Below are positions 1 to 10,362 of a stretch of 16,615 bases of DNA, piece after piece. The stretch covers positions 1-16,615 of the forward strand of contig WTXD01000222.1 in the NCBI GenBank assembly GCA_022496205.1, given 5' to 3'. Source of the DNA: Gloeopeniophorella convolvens. Lineage: Eukaryota; Basidiomycota; Agaricomycetes; Russulales. Both the position numbers and the translations under genes were made by a program. Position 1 is the stretch's first letter; every line of letters begins with the position of its first letter. The notes below the pieces were generated by a model. The model was not told the DNA's origin. It was given only the letters and a program-made list of their open reading frames with translations, and ran no database searches.

Positions 1-74
1 GGCTGCAGCTCATTATTGCGCGTGATCAATTAGTTCATATCGAACTTGAACTTGACAAGATTTCGCAACCATAA
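1..74 (+). CDS. Possible 3' end of an unrecognised gene (partial)
   Basis: Reading from base 3 there is an open frame of 23 codons up to a TAA at 72-74. It contains an alternating acidic/hydrophobic stretch (HIELELDKI) that could be the end of a helical region. The frame is open at the left edge of the window, so this may be the tail of a gene that starts outside. It is too short to assign to a family, and a chance open frame of this length is quite possible. Confidence 0.25.
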   Translation, partial: LQLIIARDQLVHIELELDKISQP

Positions 75-705
75 GGAGCTACGCGTGTCTATTGGGTTTC
101 GTGACGATGCCTACGCACGGCGTGGGTCAGTGGCACAGGGGCGGGCGGGGTCGAGAGGCACGTATGGGTGTGATATTGCACAGATGGGGCCTACGTGGCG
201 CAGGCAGCTGGGCGTCGCCGCTGCCTATTAGGTCTGCGCGTGCGCCCTTCAACACACCCACGGTGCGACCGGCATATGGCGGGCAGAGGGGAGGGAGTGC
301 GGATGGTGCAAGGGCTCGATTAGCAGCGACACACTAGAAATAATGGGTTATGGGAGTGACATACCTAGGCCATTCACATTAAATAAGGTGACCGCTGACC
401 AGTAAGTTCTGGAAGGTAGCGATGGCTTTGCTCACGTTGTGGCCGACGGTGATTGACAGAGGTATGTGGTAAAGGAAGGGGAACACCCCCAGAGAGGTAG
501 TACACGTCAGAGACCAAGAGTTAAGAGCGAAGGAAGCCGTACGAGCACGGTAAACTCGAACATGTCACGTGAGAAACCAATGATCAGTGATCCACGTGAT
601 TCTGAATTTGGCCTCAGACGAGCGGGCAGTAATGGGGAAGCACACATGTGTATTGCACGAAGCATGTCAGAATGTGGCCAAGTACTATTTATCTAAGTAA
701 AGCCC
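75..705. other. Stretch without a recognisable gene
   Basis: All open frames here are short (under 82 codons), overlap each other and have arginine/glycine-rich compositions typical of chance translation. I see no splice-site series, RNA gene or repeat. The right part should contain the 3' untranslated region of the minus-strand gene that stops at 706. Confidence 0.4.
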
Positions 706-3016
706 TTAGCCTGTTTTTTTCTGAGTAGCTGAACGAGAAGATCTAGTAGTAAGCCGACGACTGTTTGGTTTCTGCACAGACTCCTCTAACAACTCCACCT
801 GCGAGAGATCGACAGACTCTACTGTATCTGCCACAGCAGGACCTAGCACCTTCAGCTTTCCCTTCCCTTTAGTACGTTTGAGCTTGACTGTCAGGGTTTC
901 AACTTGAGCATCAGGCATGTCAGCCGATCCAGCCTGAGCCATGACTTCAGATGTCTTTGAGGCATGACAAGTCTTGACCGGGGCAGGCGTCGGAGGTGGT
1001 AGCGGACTGAGAGAAGCCGGAAGTGGTCCAGATGTTGGAGTGGACCCAGAGACAGGAGTTGGTGTGGAATAGGAGGCCAGCAGGGAGGAGGAGGCTGGCA
1101 TATTCGTATCACCGTGGCTCACAGATCCTGCTGGAATGTCGAAAGGTGTCCCTAGAATAGGACTTGGAGAAACGGGGTCATCGAGCTGCTGCTGCACCAA
1201 TTCAGCTGGCCGAGCATCCGTGGTTCGCATGCGGTGAACGAAGCGATGAAAATCGGAAACCTCCTGAGCCTTCGAGGGGATTCCTCCTGAGCCTTCGCCA
1301 GGGGCTGACGTGGCCGCGAAGAGTTCCTGGTCCCAGCGGGACAACAGCAATTGTCGAAAGTCGTCCGGCAGGCTCAGGATCGTTTGTTTGTAGATGTTCC
1401 ACCGAGTGGGCCACGAGACACCCGATGGACCAGTCTGAGTTGTGCTGTGAAAGACCGTGTCCTCGCTGCAGATGAACTGAACCTTTGAGATCGAGCCGTT
1501 CAGCGAGATTCACGGAAAAGACGATGGAGGAGACTTACGAAAACTGCTGATGTTGCGATCATGGCGGGCGTTGTCTTCTTGAGGTTCCACTGCTTTCCCT
1601 TTGCCTGGCGCCCGCTCTTGCGCCCACCGGAGTCTGCGCTGGCCAGTGTACTGGCACTCTTCTTGAATATCAGGAATTTGCAGAGCTACATGCAAAAATT
1701 AGAGTCAGGAGGGACGTGCAAAGGATGTCAATAAAACGGACACTTACAGCTATGAGTTCTTCTCCCAAGAAGACACCAGGTCCGCTGGTGTTGCGGTTCT
1801 CGAAGAGCATAGCCGGCCAGACCGGATAGTGCTCTGTGGGCTTTTCAGGGTTGTGGAAAAGCTCACGCAGCTTTGGATGCTGCGCGCGTTGGCTCCCAGC
1901 AGCCACCGAGGTGTCAAAGAACGCTGATCCGGGACCGTTGACATCAGGTGGAAGGATCTTTTTGTCCTGATTCTTAGGATCGTCAATCTTGTCGACGAAG
2001 AACATTATCAGGGCCGATGGAGCAAACGCCCTCGCGTCGCACACTAGGTTGGAACGCTCTTGCTGGTGCCTGGAGAAAAACTAGTATCGGGGATGCAAGC
2101 TGCGGTCAGCAGTAGGATTCAAGGGATAGATGCGACGCCTACTGTGTTTTTAAAGGTGGCGCTGTGGTCGGGGTCTTCCAGCGCAGCCCGATAATGGGCC
2201 GGGAGGCTGAGGATCAGCTCAGCGGCGATGGCCTTCTCTCGTTGTCGCCTGTACTTTTCTTCTGGGGGGATAGGCTGCATGGGGTCAACGTCATCAGGGA
2301 ATGGGATATTGAGAATGTGCTTCTCCAAGAAGAGTTCGCCAGTGACGGCGAAGTGAGAGGCACAGCTGGTGATATGCTTGTCTTCTGGTTGACCAGCTGT
2401 GACTCCGGTTGCGCTAGAAGCGGCGCTACTGGGACTGGGACTGGCAGAAGTGGTGACGCGAGCACCCGAACTAGCGCTGCGAAGGGAGTTGGAATCGGTT
2501 TGCAGGTGCAGGCCGTCGGTGTCGCCGGAGCCAGAAACAGTCCTGGAACTGAGCTTGGCTCGCCTCTTCCCAGGCTTATCTGGGATTTGCGTCATCCGCA
2601 GATCGCGGATCACTTCTCGGAGTCGCTGATTTTCGAGCTGAGCTTCCATTATGGCCGTTCTATCCTAATGATCAGTAAGGGTTTTCTTTGATTAGCACAA
2701 GATCACGCCACACGGAAGCATATAACGCAACGTACCAGACCCTGGACATGTCCTGTGGCTCCTGCCAGAGCTTGCGTTCGACGAGTGAACGGTCTCCTGG
2801 TGATCGTCTCCTCGCCCTTGATTAACACATTGAAGATCAAGCAACGCGGAAGCATATAAAACAACATACCAGACTCTGATCACGTCCAGCAGCTCCTGGC
2901 GCTTGTGCCCGTTTGGTCGGCCTCCTGACGGTCATCTCCTCGTCAGAGGAATCGCCGTCCGATCCCCCAACGCTCACATCTGACAGATCGAAATTCTCGG
3001 AGTGGTCTTCGGCCAT
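706..3016 (-). CDS. DUF6698-like hypothetical protein, six exons
   Basis: Exons, in coding order, are 3016-2870, 2816-2736, 2664-2143, 2080 (or 2062)-1748, 1685-1539 and 1482-706. Every junction has GT-AG ends and keeps phase 0, giving about 662-668 residues. The N-terminus is acidic, then comes an arginine-rich duplicated segment, a short helix (AIMEAQLENQRLREVIRDLR), a Ser/Ala-rich linker and the conserved part in exons 4-6. Motifs that recall basidiomycete DUF6698 proteins are ERSNL, VFLGEELIALCKFLIF, QWNLKKTTPAMIATSAVF and a WxxxLF-like end (RWDQELFA). The C-terminus is Pro/Ser-rich and then basic, possibly a nuclear signal. The function of the family is unknown; it is often multicopy. 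Start at 3016 (ATG before MAEDHSEN) is preferred because the acidic region begins there; an in-frame upstream start at 3205 is possible. No stop or frameshift seen, so the gene looks intact. Confidence 0.7.
2665..2944 (-). repeat. Tandem exon-plus-intron duplication inside the DUF6698-like gene
   Basis: The end of exon 1 with intron 1 (2944-2817) and exon 2 with intron 2 (2816-2665) are copies of each other. The encoded segments begin DEEMTVRRP and GEETITRRP and both end in a QxL motif before a GTAYGTTG donor; about 13 of 25 aligned residues match. The intron beginnings also match (both contain TTATATGCTTCCG). Both introns are phase 0 and exon 2 is 81 nt, so the duplication adds 27 residues without disturbing the frame. 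Confidence 0.8.
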
Positions 3017-3170
3017 GGTGGAGGAAGTGAGACGCGTTACTAGGAGAGACGATGTCAATGCCGGAAAGTTCGTGATGTTTCGCACCATGTCTTGCCAACC
3101 ATTATATGTGCTAGGACTACAGCGCTCAAGTGGATGTCCCGTGGTTTTCGGATTTCGCGACCGTTGCTTC

Positions 3171-3696
3171 CTAGGCCCTGATGTTTCTGATGCGTTCGTA
3201 TTCAATTATGTCAATGTGATGTGCACGCTCTAAACGTGCAGGCCATGTTATGACGTAGCTGTACAGAGGGTTTACTCTTCAAGTCATTGAAGAATACAAC
3301 GTGCTCTGCCTCAATGTGGGCCTTGGCAAGTTCCAGGACGGTCGAGTTGCAGAGGAACGTGCCCGGCTGCATGCCTTGCATCCGCGAGTCGTGGAAAGTG
3401 TTGTGCATCTGACGTATGGCGTGCCCCGGTGCCCCAGCAATCGCAGCTAATTTTGATGAGCGTCCGCCTAATACACTGTTAGATTGCGTTCATGACACAA
3501 GCCAAGGGCACAAGTACTGACGTGATCGTGCAGGTGGCTGCCCTCGTGTCGCGCTGTTGCGATTGTAGATGAGTCTACGGTGCCCATTGGTATAGACGGT
3601 TCCGCGCTGCCGGCACAACTGCTGAATAACTCGCCCGCGCTCTGACTGCGCAGCAGCACCTGCTGGGCGGGTAGCTTGCTGACCGAACGTCTCCAT
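3171..3696 (-). CDS. Small hypothetical protein, two or three exons
   Basis: Exon 1 is 3696-3522; its ATG directly follows an in-frame TGA. A 54-nt intron (3521-3468, GTCAGT donor, CTAAC branch site 12 nt before TAG) joins in phase to exon 2. Exon 2 either runs to a stop at 3211 (143 aa) or is spliced again at 3275/3230 (46-nt intron) into a short third exon ending at 3171. The second form ends in a more protein-like sequence (KKRAHHIDIIEYERIR). Visible segments are RGRVIQQLCRQRG, SKLAAIAGAPGHAIRQMHN and AHIEAEHVVFFNDL. I do not recognise the family. It lies about 155 bp upstream of the DUF6698-like start, on the same strand. It could be a fragment of a longer gene. Confidence 0.4.
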
Positions 3697-4665
3697 TCAA
3701 GAGCCTCGCCGAGCGCGCGCTCGCAACGACCAATTTGGCTCGCGCGCGGTTGAATAACGGCACTTGTCGACATGCAGTTGTATGCAAGGAGGCGGAAGGC
3801 GAAGAAGGTGCGATGGGGACACAAGAGAAGCGACGGGAGAGGTGGGGTGCGGGGAAATCTTCGGGCGGCGACCTCGTTTCCCCCCTTTGGTCAGCGAAAC
3901 TAAAGAGGTTCTAACAGGTTCTGTATTATCAGTAGTGTAGCAGAGTACAAGATTGCAAATCCGGTACGTCTGGTATATAATGTTGGCAACGCGCGCAGCC
4001 TGCTGGCATAGAGGCCGGCTACAGTCACTATCAGTTCTTACCGTCTATTGCGTAGTCAGCGCGAGGACCAGAATTACAACCAGGTGGTGCCAAAGGCAGT
4101 GCCTACGACCGTGTTCTGCCATGCAGACGGCGCGTGTAGGGAGGGTGGGAGCGTCGGGAGTATCGAAATGTGCTGAGGGTAGATGACTTGCGTAGGGCCA
4201 AGCGTGCGGGATGCGGTGCGCGGAGAATTGATGCACGGGAGAGAGGTGAGGGAAAATGCGTATGGGGGGTACAAGTTGAAGATCCAGGGAGACGGTCGGT
4301 AACCAGGAGGCGCGCAGAGGATGGGCACGATAGGCGATGTGAGCTGAATGGCGTATGTGACGGCGAGAGTGATTGGGAACAACATTCCCAGGGAGGACGG
4401 ACAAGATTAACCCCAGATCGTCGAGAGGAGGATGGATGCGGCAGTGGTGCGGGAGTGAGAACTGCGCGGATATGCGCGCGGGGTAGGTCTGAGGCGCAGA
4501 GGAAGCACCGGTACTCTGTCGCGCGGCATCTAGAGATAGCCGAGACAAAGATATCATCATGTACTCGTACAGTGCTCTACCTGAGGATATCTACCTAGAT
4601 TTTCACTTGTAGCACACCCTGATAGCTACTCGATGGGAGGAGGCGGGGAGACCAGAAAATGGAGG
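3697..4665. other. Stretch without a convincing gene
   Basis: The two longest frames, 4045-4560 (-) and 4170-4598 (+), lie opposite each other. Their His/Pro/Arg-rich translations lack any domain or splice pattern. A TATA-like TATATAA lies near 3975 on the + strand with no credible reading frame behind it. I see no RNA gene. Confidence 0.4.
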
Positions 4666-5505
4666 TTAATCAACAAAGGTCTCGCCATCGCTGTCGCACG
4701 GCTCGCCAGGCTTCTCGTTTTCCCAGTCCTCATCGCAAGCTCCGGGTGATATATCGAGATCGTGCGATGATGGGCCCAATGACGCGACAGCCCTGTCGTC
4801 GCCCGAGTCGCAGGTCCGCCCGTCTGGGTTCTCGCTTTGATCGCGCGACGACGGGCCTTTGGAGGCAGTCGCGCCATCACCACAGCAAAGTTCGTCAATG
4901 TCGCTCTCGAGAGGGTAGCTCGGATCGTCACGTAGTTTGAGTGATTCTTCTAAATCATGTGGCGAGGGGTCCCAGGGCGCGATCTCCACATCGCTGGGAG
5001 AGGGTGCCGTTCCGTCCTCAAATTGCTCGCTGGAGACTTCTTCGGGTTCGTATACGACGACTTTGACCTCGTCTGAGGTGGTATCGGGGGAGATCTTGTC
5101 CATCGCGGGACAACTAGCGATGAAGAGATTCGATACTTCAAGAGCGGAAAGCGACGGCATTCTGGGCCATTTCTGAGGTTCTGTAGGACATAGCTGATCG
5201 CAATGCTCACCTGTGCAATGTGTTTCAGTGTTTCTTGGAGAGTACACGCGGAGAGTGGGATATGTGGGTGAGTGGGTGAGTAGCGTAGAGGCTGGATCTA
5301 GCGCCCGCACCATCGCGACTTTCTCGCGGGCGAGCTCCATTCCTGCAAGCCACTCACTACTGCCTACCACTATCCATCTAATATGAATGAAGTTTGGTAC
5401 AGAATAGGAGAGTCCTGCCCAGTAAAGGTTAGCCAGTATGTGTGAGGTGGGCGCACACATCGTTGAGCGCATCGAAAGCTGCTCAGCAGGACTACCGGTC
5501 CTCAC
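4666..5505 (-). CDS. Acidic hypothetical protein
   Basis: One frame is open for 279 codons. The C-terminal part from the ATG at 5160 (MPSLSALEV..., 164 aa, stop TAA at 4666) looks most like protein. It is strongly acidic and Ser/Pro-rich with no membrane segment, and carries an imperfect internal repeat (ASKGPSSRD and ASLGPSSHD, each followed by a Pro and a Cys before an acidic patch). The upstream part may contain an intron: GTGAGC near 5209 and CAG near 5175 would remove about 35 nt. The whole-frame start would be a GTG, so the true start is probably one of the ATGs inside, or lies in an upstream exon. No family recognised; it may be a decaying or lineage-specific gene. Confidence 0.4.
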   Translation of the reverse strand: MRTGSPAEQLSMRSTMCAPTSHILANLYWAGLSYSVPNFIHIRWIVVGSSEWLAGMELAREKVAMVRALDPASTLLTHSPTYPTLRVYSPRNTETHCTGEHCDQLCPTEPQKWPRMPSLSALEVSNLFIASCPAMDKISPDTTSDEVKVVVYEPEEVSSEQFEDGTAPSPSDVEIAPWDPSPHDLEESLKLRDDPSYPLESDIDELCCGDGATASKGPSSRDQSENPDGRTCDSGDDRAVASLGPSSHDLDISPGACDEDWENEKPGEPCDSDGETFVD

Positions 5506-6329
5506 TAGTTCTGTATTAGTGAAATAACATCTGGGTACGGTGCCCCGTTATCCGTCTCATCTATACAAGGCATCAGCAAACCGGTGGGACTGGCACGCAC
5601 GCCAGGTCGCGACTGAACCACGTGACTCCTTTGAGCACGTGTGCAGGTGATATCGTCTTCTATGATTCTCGCAAGGGTTGCGCATCCCGGCGGGAAGGGC
5701 ATTGCATCTTACAGATCACTGGAAGCATCCACCGTTCGTGCGTACGAAGTACAGCGAACAGGTCTGCTTCATCAGGCAGTTTGTTGCTAGGGAATATGGT
5801 GAGCGCGAAACACCTTCTCGCAATAGGAGCTCACCGAAGTGCAAGTGCAAGCAGAGTCGTGCGGGCTTCAATTGTGTCCCAGGGGCTTTCACCTCAAGCA
5901 GCAAGGATCACCTTGAATCATAATCACATGGCCAGCAACTTAATGAGTTCCTATGTGCGGCGGTATCGTGCCTATAGTACCTACTGACAAAGTCCATCTG
6001 TGGAGGACGAGGAGTATGTGAAGGCGCCTGCGTGGGGAAATATTCTTGATTGTGAGGCGTGGGTAAATTATTGGCTAAGTGGTGACGAACGGGATGAACA
6101 GGACGAGCGGGACGAGCAGGTGAACAGATACGGAACGATGAGGGAGTCTTAAACGAGCGAGCGAGTGAAGGGGACGCAGTGTGCACATGAATGAAAGCGA
6201 TGTTGCGCTCGGGGGCGGCGTGCGGTGAGAACAAGATAGGGATTAAGAAAGGAGATAGGGATCCCGTTGCTGGGTGGGTTTCGGGGCCAATGTATGTCGG
6301 CGATGCGATATATGGACTATCAAAGTGAT
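5506..6329. other. Stretch without a convincing gene
   Basis: Open frames on both strands (5622-5987 +, 5908-6336 -, 5505-5702 -) are short, overlap and have no recognisable motif. The frame at 5505-5702 (-), beginning MPFPPGCATLARIIEDD, could be a first exon of the acidic gene downstream, but no clean splice pair was found. The stretch holds a 9-bp minisatellite at 6084-6119. Confidence 0.35.
6084..6119 (+). repeat. Minisatellite, four imperfect 9-bp units
   Basis: Four adjacent units read GACGAACGG, GATGAACAG, GACGAGCGG and GACGAGCAG. They differ from each other at one to three positions. No function is suggested by the surroundings. Confidence 0.7.
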
Positions 6330-7025
6330 CTACCACTGCGTGATGTCGTGGAAAATCATGGTTTCAATCCAGTTTTTGAGGTACGTCGCACCCCCGCCCA
6401 GGAAGCCCTCGAGGTCGTCCAATGGGTCCGTCGTCGCGTCGCTTGATGTCCCGAAGGTATCAATAACTTGGCAGGTGCGACAGCGGCTGGTCAAGCCATA
6501 GCAACACCTCTCCACATAGCACCGATGGTGTCGGACATCATAAGGGATAGGGGAATGGGTCAATCGTGACTTGAGGTGGTAGGTGATGATGTCGGAATGC
6601 ATTCCGGACCAGTCTGCATGGGTCCATATGGTCGTACGCACATTTTCAAGCATGGTATTCGACCACGGGACGACCTGGAGCCCTGTAAAATTGAAGCCCA
6701 CGCAGTACCGGCTGTGATCCACCAGGGACCAAAGCTTGCCGAAGTAGTACGAAGGCTTGCCGCCCTCGCCTTCCCGTCGTCTATCCTGGCAGACTATGAC
6801 CCAATCTCCGAGACAGGGAAGCACGGGAGGGGCGCGGAGCAGGCCCCATTCTTCACCTGGATACAGGGAGGTGTCGGAGACGCAAATAGGGATAGTACGG
6901 GGGGCGCGGAATTCTCGAACGTATGGCCGAGGTCGATTGTAGCTGTAATGGGGGGGTATAGAATAGCGGTATGCAATGAGATAGTCCAGGGAAGAGAGCT
7001 GTGAGTCCAAAACCGCCATGGCCAT
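6330..7025 (-). CDS. Orphan hypothetical protein
   Basis: The frame is open to a stop at 6330. The ATG pair at 7025 and 7019 (MAMAVLDSQL) is the likely start; the second ATG has a near-ideal context (GCCATGGCG). The product is 231 aa and has no predicted membrane segment or signal peptide. Segments such as EEWGLLRAPPVLPCLGDWVI and SYYFGKLWSLVDHSRYCVGF read like folded protein, rich in aromatic residues. I recognise no family. The frame continues open upstream to about 7205, but without a better start. Upstream on the minus strand the DNA is AT-rich with TATA-like sequences near 7150-7200. It lies just beyond the 3' end of the Plavaka pseudogene and could be a neighbour or passenger of that element. 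Confidence 0.4.
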   Translation of the reverse strand: MAMAVLDSQLSSLDYLIAYRYSIPPHYSYNRPRPYVREFRAPRTIPICVSDTSLYPGEEWGLLRAPPVLPCLGDWVIVCQDRRREGEGGKPSYYFGKLWSLVDHSRYCVGFNFTGLQVVPWSNTMLENVRTTIWTHADWSGMHSDIITYHLKSRLTHSPIPYDVRHHRCYVERCCYGLTSRCRTCQVIDTFGTSSDATTDPLDDLEGFLGGGATYLKNWIETMIFHDITQW

Positions 7026-7558
7026 GACTGTGGTGAGCGTTGATTGTGTTGGCATGCCAAAGTTGGACGCATTGATGGCATCGTGCCAGGCCGGGCCGGC
7101 CGGGCCCGCGTCACAACGCAGAATTTTGACAAGTCGCGAACGAATAGGGGTGTTTATGGCATGTATCTCAATATACAGTAAAGTACGCATCTCGATATAA
7201 CACAATACGATGGGTATACATATCTAGGAATATGCTGATGTATTAGCTAAACAGCTCGACTAGTTGAGTGTCCTCTAAAGTCCATTGACAGTCGCAGGGC
7301 ATGTGGGAGGAAACAGTATCGTCACGAGTGAGAGAACACAGAAGGCGGAGGCAGCGACTTGGGGAAAATTAGCCAGCATGAAGGACGGTGAGATCGGTAA
7401 GATTCTGAGCCGGAAGAAATTTCTGCGTGCATCCAACAAAGATTGCATTGTGGCAGTCGCCATTAGGAGGGTGCGCCGTTGGCTGAAGGCGCCGCCAAGC
7501 ATGGAACCAAGGTTGATGACAGTGAGTCAGCATTCCACGCGATGACTTGACTGAGGAA
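7026..7558. other. Stretch between the orphan ORF and the transposase remnant
   Basis: No supported gene. It probably holds the promoter of the minus-strand orphan ORF (AT-rich, about 7140-7260) and the 3' end of the Plavaka element. I could not identify a terminal inverted repeat or target-site duplication. If the last transposase intron is not spliced, its reading frame would continue to a stop at 7463. Confidence 0.35.
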
Positions 7559-8814
7559 TCTAAACGAAGGGCAGGCAATTAGATCGATAATGATGTGGGC
7601 TAGTGACCATAACGAAGACTCGTCAGATAGAGAAGCATACCATTGAGAGGGTGCTCCGAAAATCTCTTTGCAGCGGAGCCAGAGGTCACCCATATGATCT
7701 ACAATGTCCATCACGAAGTGCTGCTTGCCAGTGCGGTCTCCATAGACCGGGACGAGTGGTGCGCCGCGCACGATTGATCGAGCAAAAATGAACTCGGGCC
7801 TTGACCTTGCACAGACGCGATGGAAGCCCAAGTCATCGTCCTTTGGAAGGTTCGCAGGCGGCTTGGCATCCAAGGGCCGCACTAGACAGACTGCAAAAGT
7901 TTGGCCGAACACAGAGCAAGTGAAGAGGAATAACAGCTGTGCAAATATGCAGTTGCCAACCGTCTGTACGATAACGAAGTCGTATCTTGGCTTGTTGTGG
8001 AAACTCGGATTGCAGTAAACCAGATCGATGTACTGATTCCAGTCAACTTTCGATTGAAAGATAACCTTGATAGACTCGTAGACTGTTATCTGGGACCATA
8101 CACGCTGTTCAACCAGGAACCTCTACGCCATGCAAGAGCAGTGCCGTATGGCACACACTTACCTTGTCAGATGGTTGGAAGTTAACAGGTAGACACCCTT
8201 CCCCGACGTCGATGGAATAATCTCTGATGGCTTTTGTCAGCCACTTCGAAAGATTCACACGAAAGTCTTTGAGCTCCGGGCGCGCGGTGGAGTTATTTTG
8301 AAGCTCCTCGAACGTCACCTCCGGTCGCTGAGAGCGCATCGTGATATTGATGGCCTCAAACTGCTTCCTCTTCCCTCGCGCGCGAGGGCTGGCATCCCTT
8401 AGGGAATCGAGTGAAGATCCGATGTCATCCTCATCGAGTTGTAGTTGCGCGTTTAAGTCCACTGAGTCGATATCAGCGCGAATCACCAAAGATACTAAAG
8501 AGTAGTGCTCGATGGCCAATATCTAGGAAATCCTCAGATCGATTCGAGCGACGGTCAAGCAGTGGATGACATGGCTGACGCACCTGAGGCGCAACATCTT
8601 TGAAATTCGTGCGAAACAAGTAAGCCTTCTTGAGAGGGCCGTGCATTTTCTCGTTTGGTTTTGTATTGTAGTTGCGAGATACACCTTTCGCTCGAATGTC
8701 GTCGAAACTATGGGTGAGTGCGTGCATCTTCGGAAAAGCCCAATTCTTGGCTTTATCTTCTTCTTTCTGAGATGCGTTCTCAGTTAGTTCGCTGTATTCC
8801 TGATCCGCGTAACG

Positions 8815-8817
8815 TTA
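8815..8817 (-). other. In-frame TAA in transposase exon 8
   Basis: The frame reads HRYART-stop-RYADQEYSEL, and both sides match the transposase in the same frame. CAA to TAA, a CpA to TpA change on the coding strand, would explain it with one transition. Confidence 0.75.
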
Positions 8818-10359
8818 AGTACGAGCATATCGATGCAGCAGTTCGTACATCACCTCCATCAAGCGGGAAAATTTCAAGAATTCCTCATAACCTTCAGCCA
8901 TGGTGTCGTTTATCTGAACCTCGAAAGAAAGGTACAAGTCTACGATGCTGAAGGCTCGGATTGCTCGGAGGAGCGTCCATCCCTCTGCATCTTTTCGATC
9001 TATCAGGTTATGTGCTGCAAAAACAAGGACCTACGATAGTCAGACCACGCCATACCGCGGCCCGCCTGTCATCATAGGCATACCTTTGATACATCTTCGA
9101 ACTTCGTGCCATCAGTGAAAGTCATTTTGAATACTTTCGAGAAGTGGTTGAGACCCCTCCAGGAAGGTACCTTCATGAACCTGTGGCAAACAATATTACT
9201 ATCAGATTGGATCCCATGATGACGAGTTGTTAGTAATAGTGGTGTACTGGTCGTCCAATTTGTTTGCTACTGACGACCCAAGAGAATCGTTGACGTATGC
9301 CTTGAACGCCCCCCAAAGGTGGTGCCCAAACAGCCCACTATTGTTCGAGTGCAGCCTATCGAACGAAAGCGCGCGGTGTGGGTCACATCTTGGGATGCGC
9401 CAAAATACATTCTAATTCCCTTGTAAGCAACATTGTCACGCACGGGGTGATCCGAGATCTAAGCATACTTCGACGTCCCGGAGGCCAGCTTTAGAGAGTA
9501 TGCGTTCAGCTTCTGTCTTGGTAGGGGCTGCCCGTGCTGCGTCAACCGTCTTTGTTGAGAGCTCTACGGTTCTAAGGTTTGGCTTGAGTGTGAGATCGGC
9601 AAGATCCTTGTCCTTGATGAGGCAGATTGGGCATGGCCGTTTTCCGCGCACGCCTCGAATGAGTGACATGACACATCTATTGTGTTGACGGGGTATAAAC
9701 GAGTCGCGCGGAAGGTATTAAACTGTGTACACACTGCTCTTCATAGTCCGCAGATAATATGAGGATGCCGGGGAAGAACTGGCGTGCTATCTCATCGCCA
9801 CACTGCAGCCAGCAGCCTTTCTCTGCGTGACCTGCGAGGATCTCGAGGAGAATGTAGAAGGATTCGTGCCAAACCACGCATTTGAAGTTGGCGTACTCGG
9901 CCTTTCTGTGCTCAGGAACCGATTCTTGCTGTACCTAGTCGTGTCATAGTATCATCAATGAAACGGGTGATGAGACTGGATCGACGGGCACTCACAATCG
10001 GCAACCAACCCACCACCCGACCACCGCCGAAACCTTCACCGTTACGAATCTTAGCTGGTAGATTGGCTATTCGTGCGATAACCGGATAACCTTTCTGAGT
10101 ACCGAAACTTGACAGCTTCGTCTTGTCAGCATACAATATGAGGCACAAAGGTGTGCCGCCTTTCGGAATACTTGACTAGATCGATAGATTGTAGTTAAGT
10201 CACACGGCGAGGTCTGAATGGAATATACATGGATTTGCGTACTTGGAATCCCCAGAACATGTCACCCGTCCATGGCTCATCGAATATTCGCGTACCAGAG
10301 GTTGGCGCGCCGTTGTCCCGAAATACCTTCTGTGCATCCCATTCAAAATGTTCTGCGAG

Positions 10360-10362
10360 TCA
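10360..10362 (-). other. In-frame TGA in transposase exon 2
   Basis: The frame reads VSSP-stop-LAEHFEWDAQ. Relatives have a basic or polar residue between Pro and Leu, so CGA to TGA (a CpG transition on the coding strand) is the simplest origin. Frames on both sides of the stop stay in register. Confidence 0.8.

Noticed and set aside
2164..2691. 175-codon + strand open frame
   Set aside because: It is antisense to exon 3 of the DUF6698-like gene, which has matching splice phases and protein-like content.
4045..4560. 171-codon minus-strand open frame, with a 142-codon frame opposite it (4170-4598 +)
   Set aside because: His/Pro/Arg-rich chance-like translations, no motif, no splice pattern.
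5908..6336. 142-codon minus-strand open frame containing the PARPARPVHPVR stretch
   Set aside because: The repeat-like part only reflects the 9-bp minisatellite; the rest has no recognisable features.
7089..7108. GGCC-rich run as a possible regulatory palindrome
   Set aside because: Short, low-complexity and not linked to any promoter or repeat partner.
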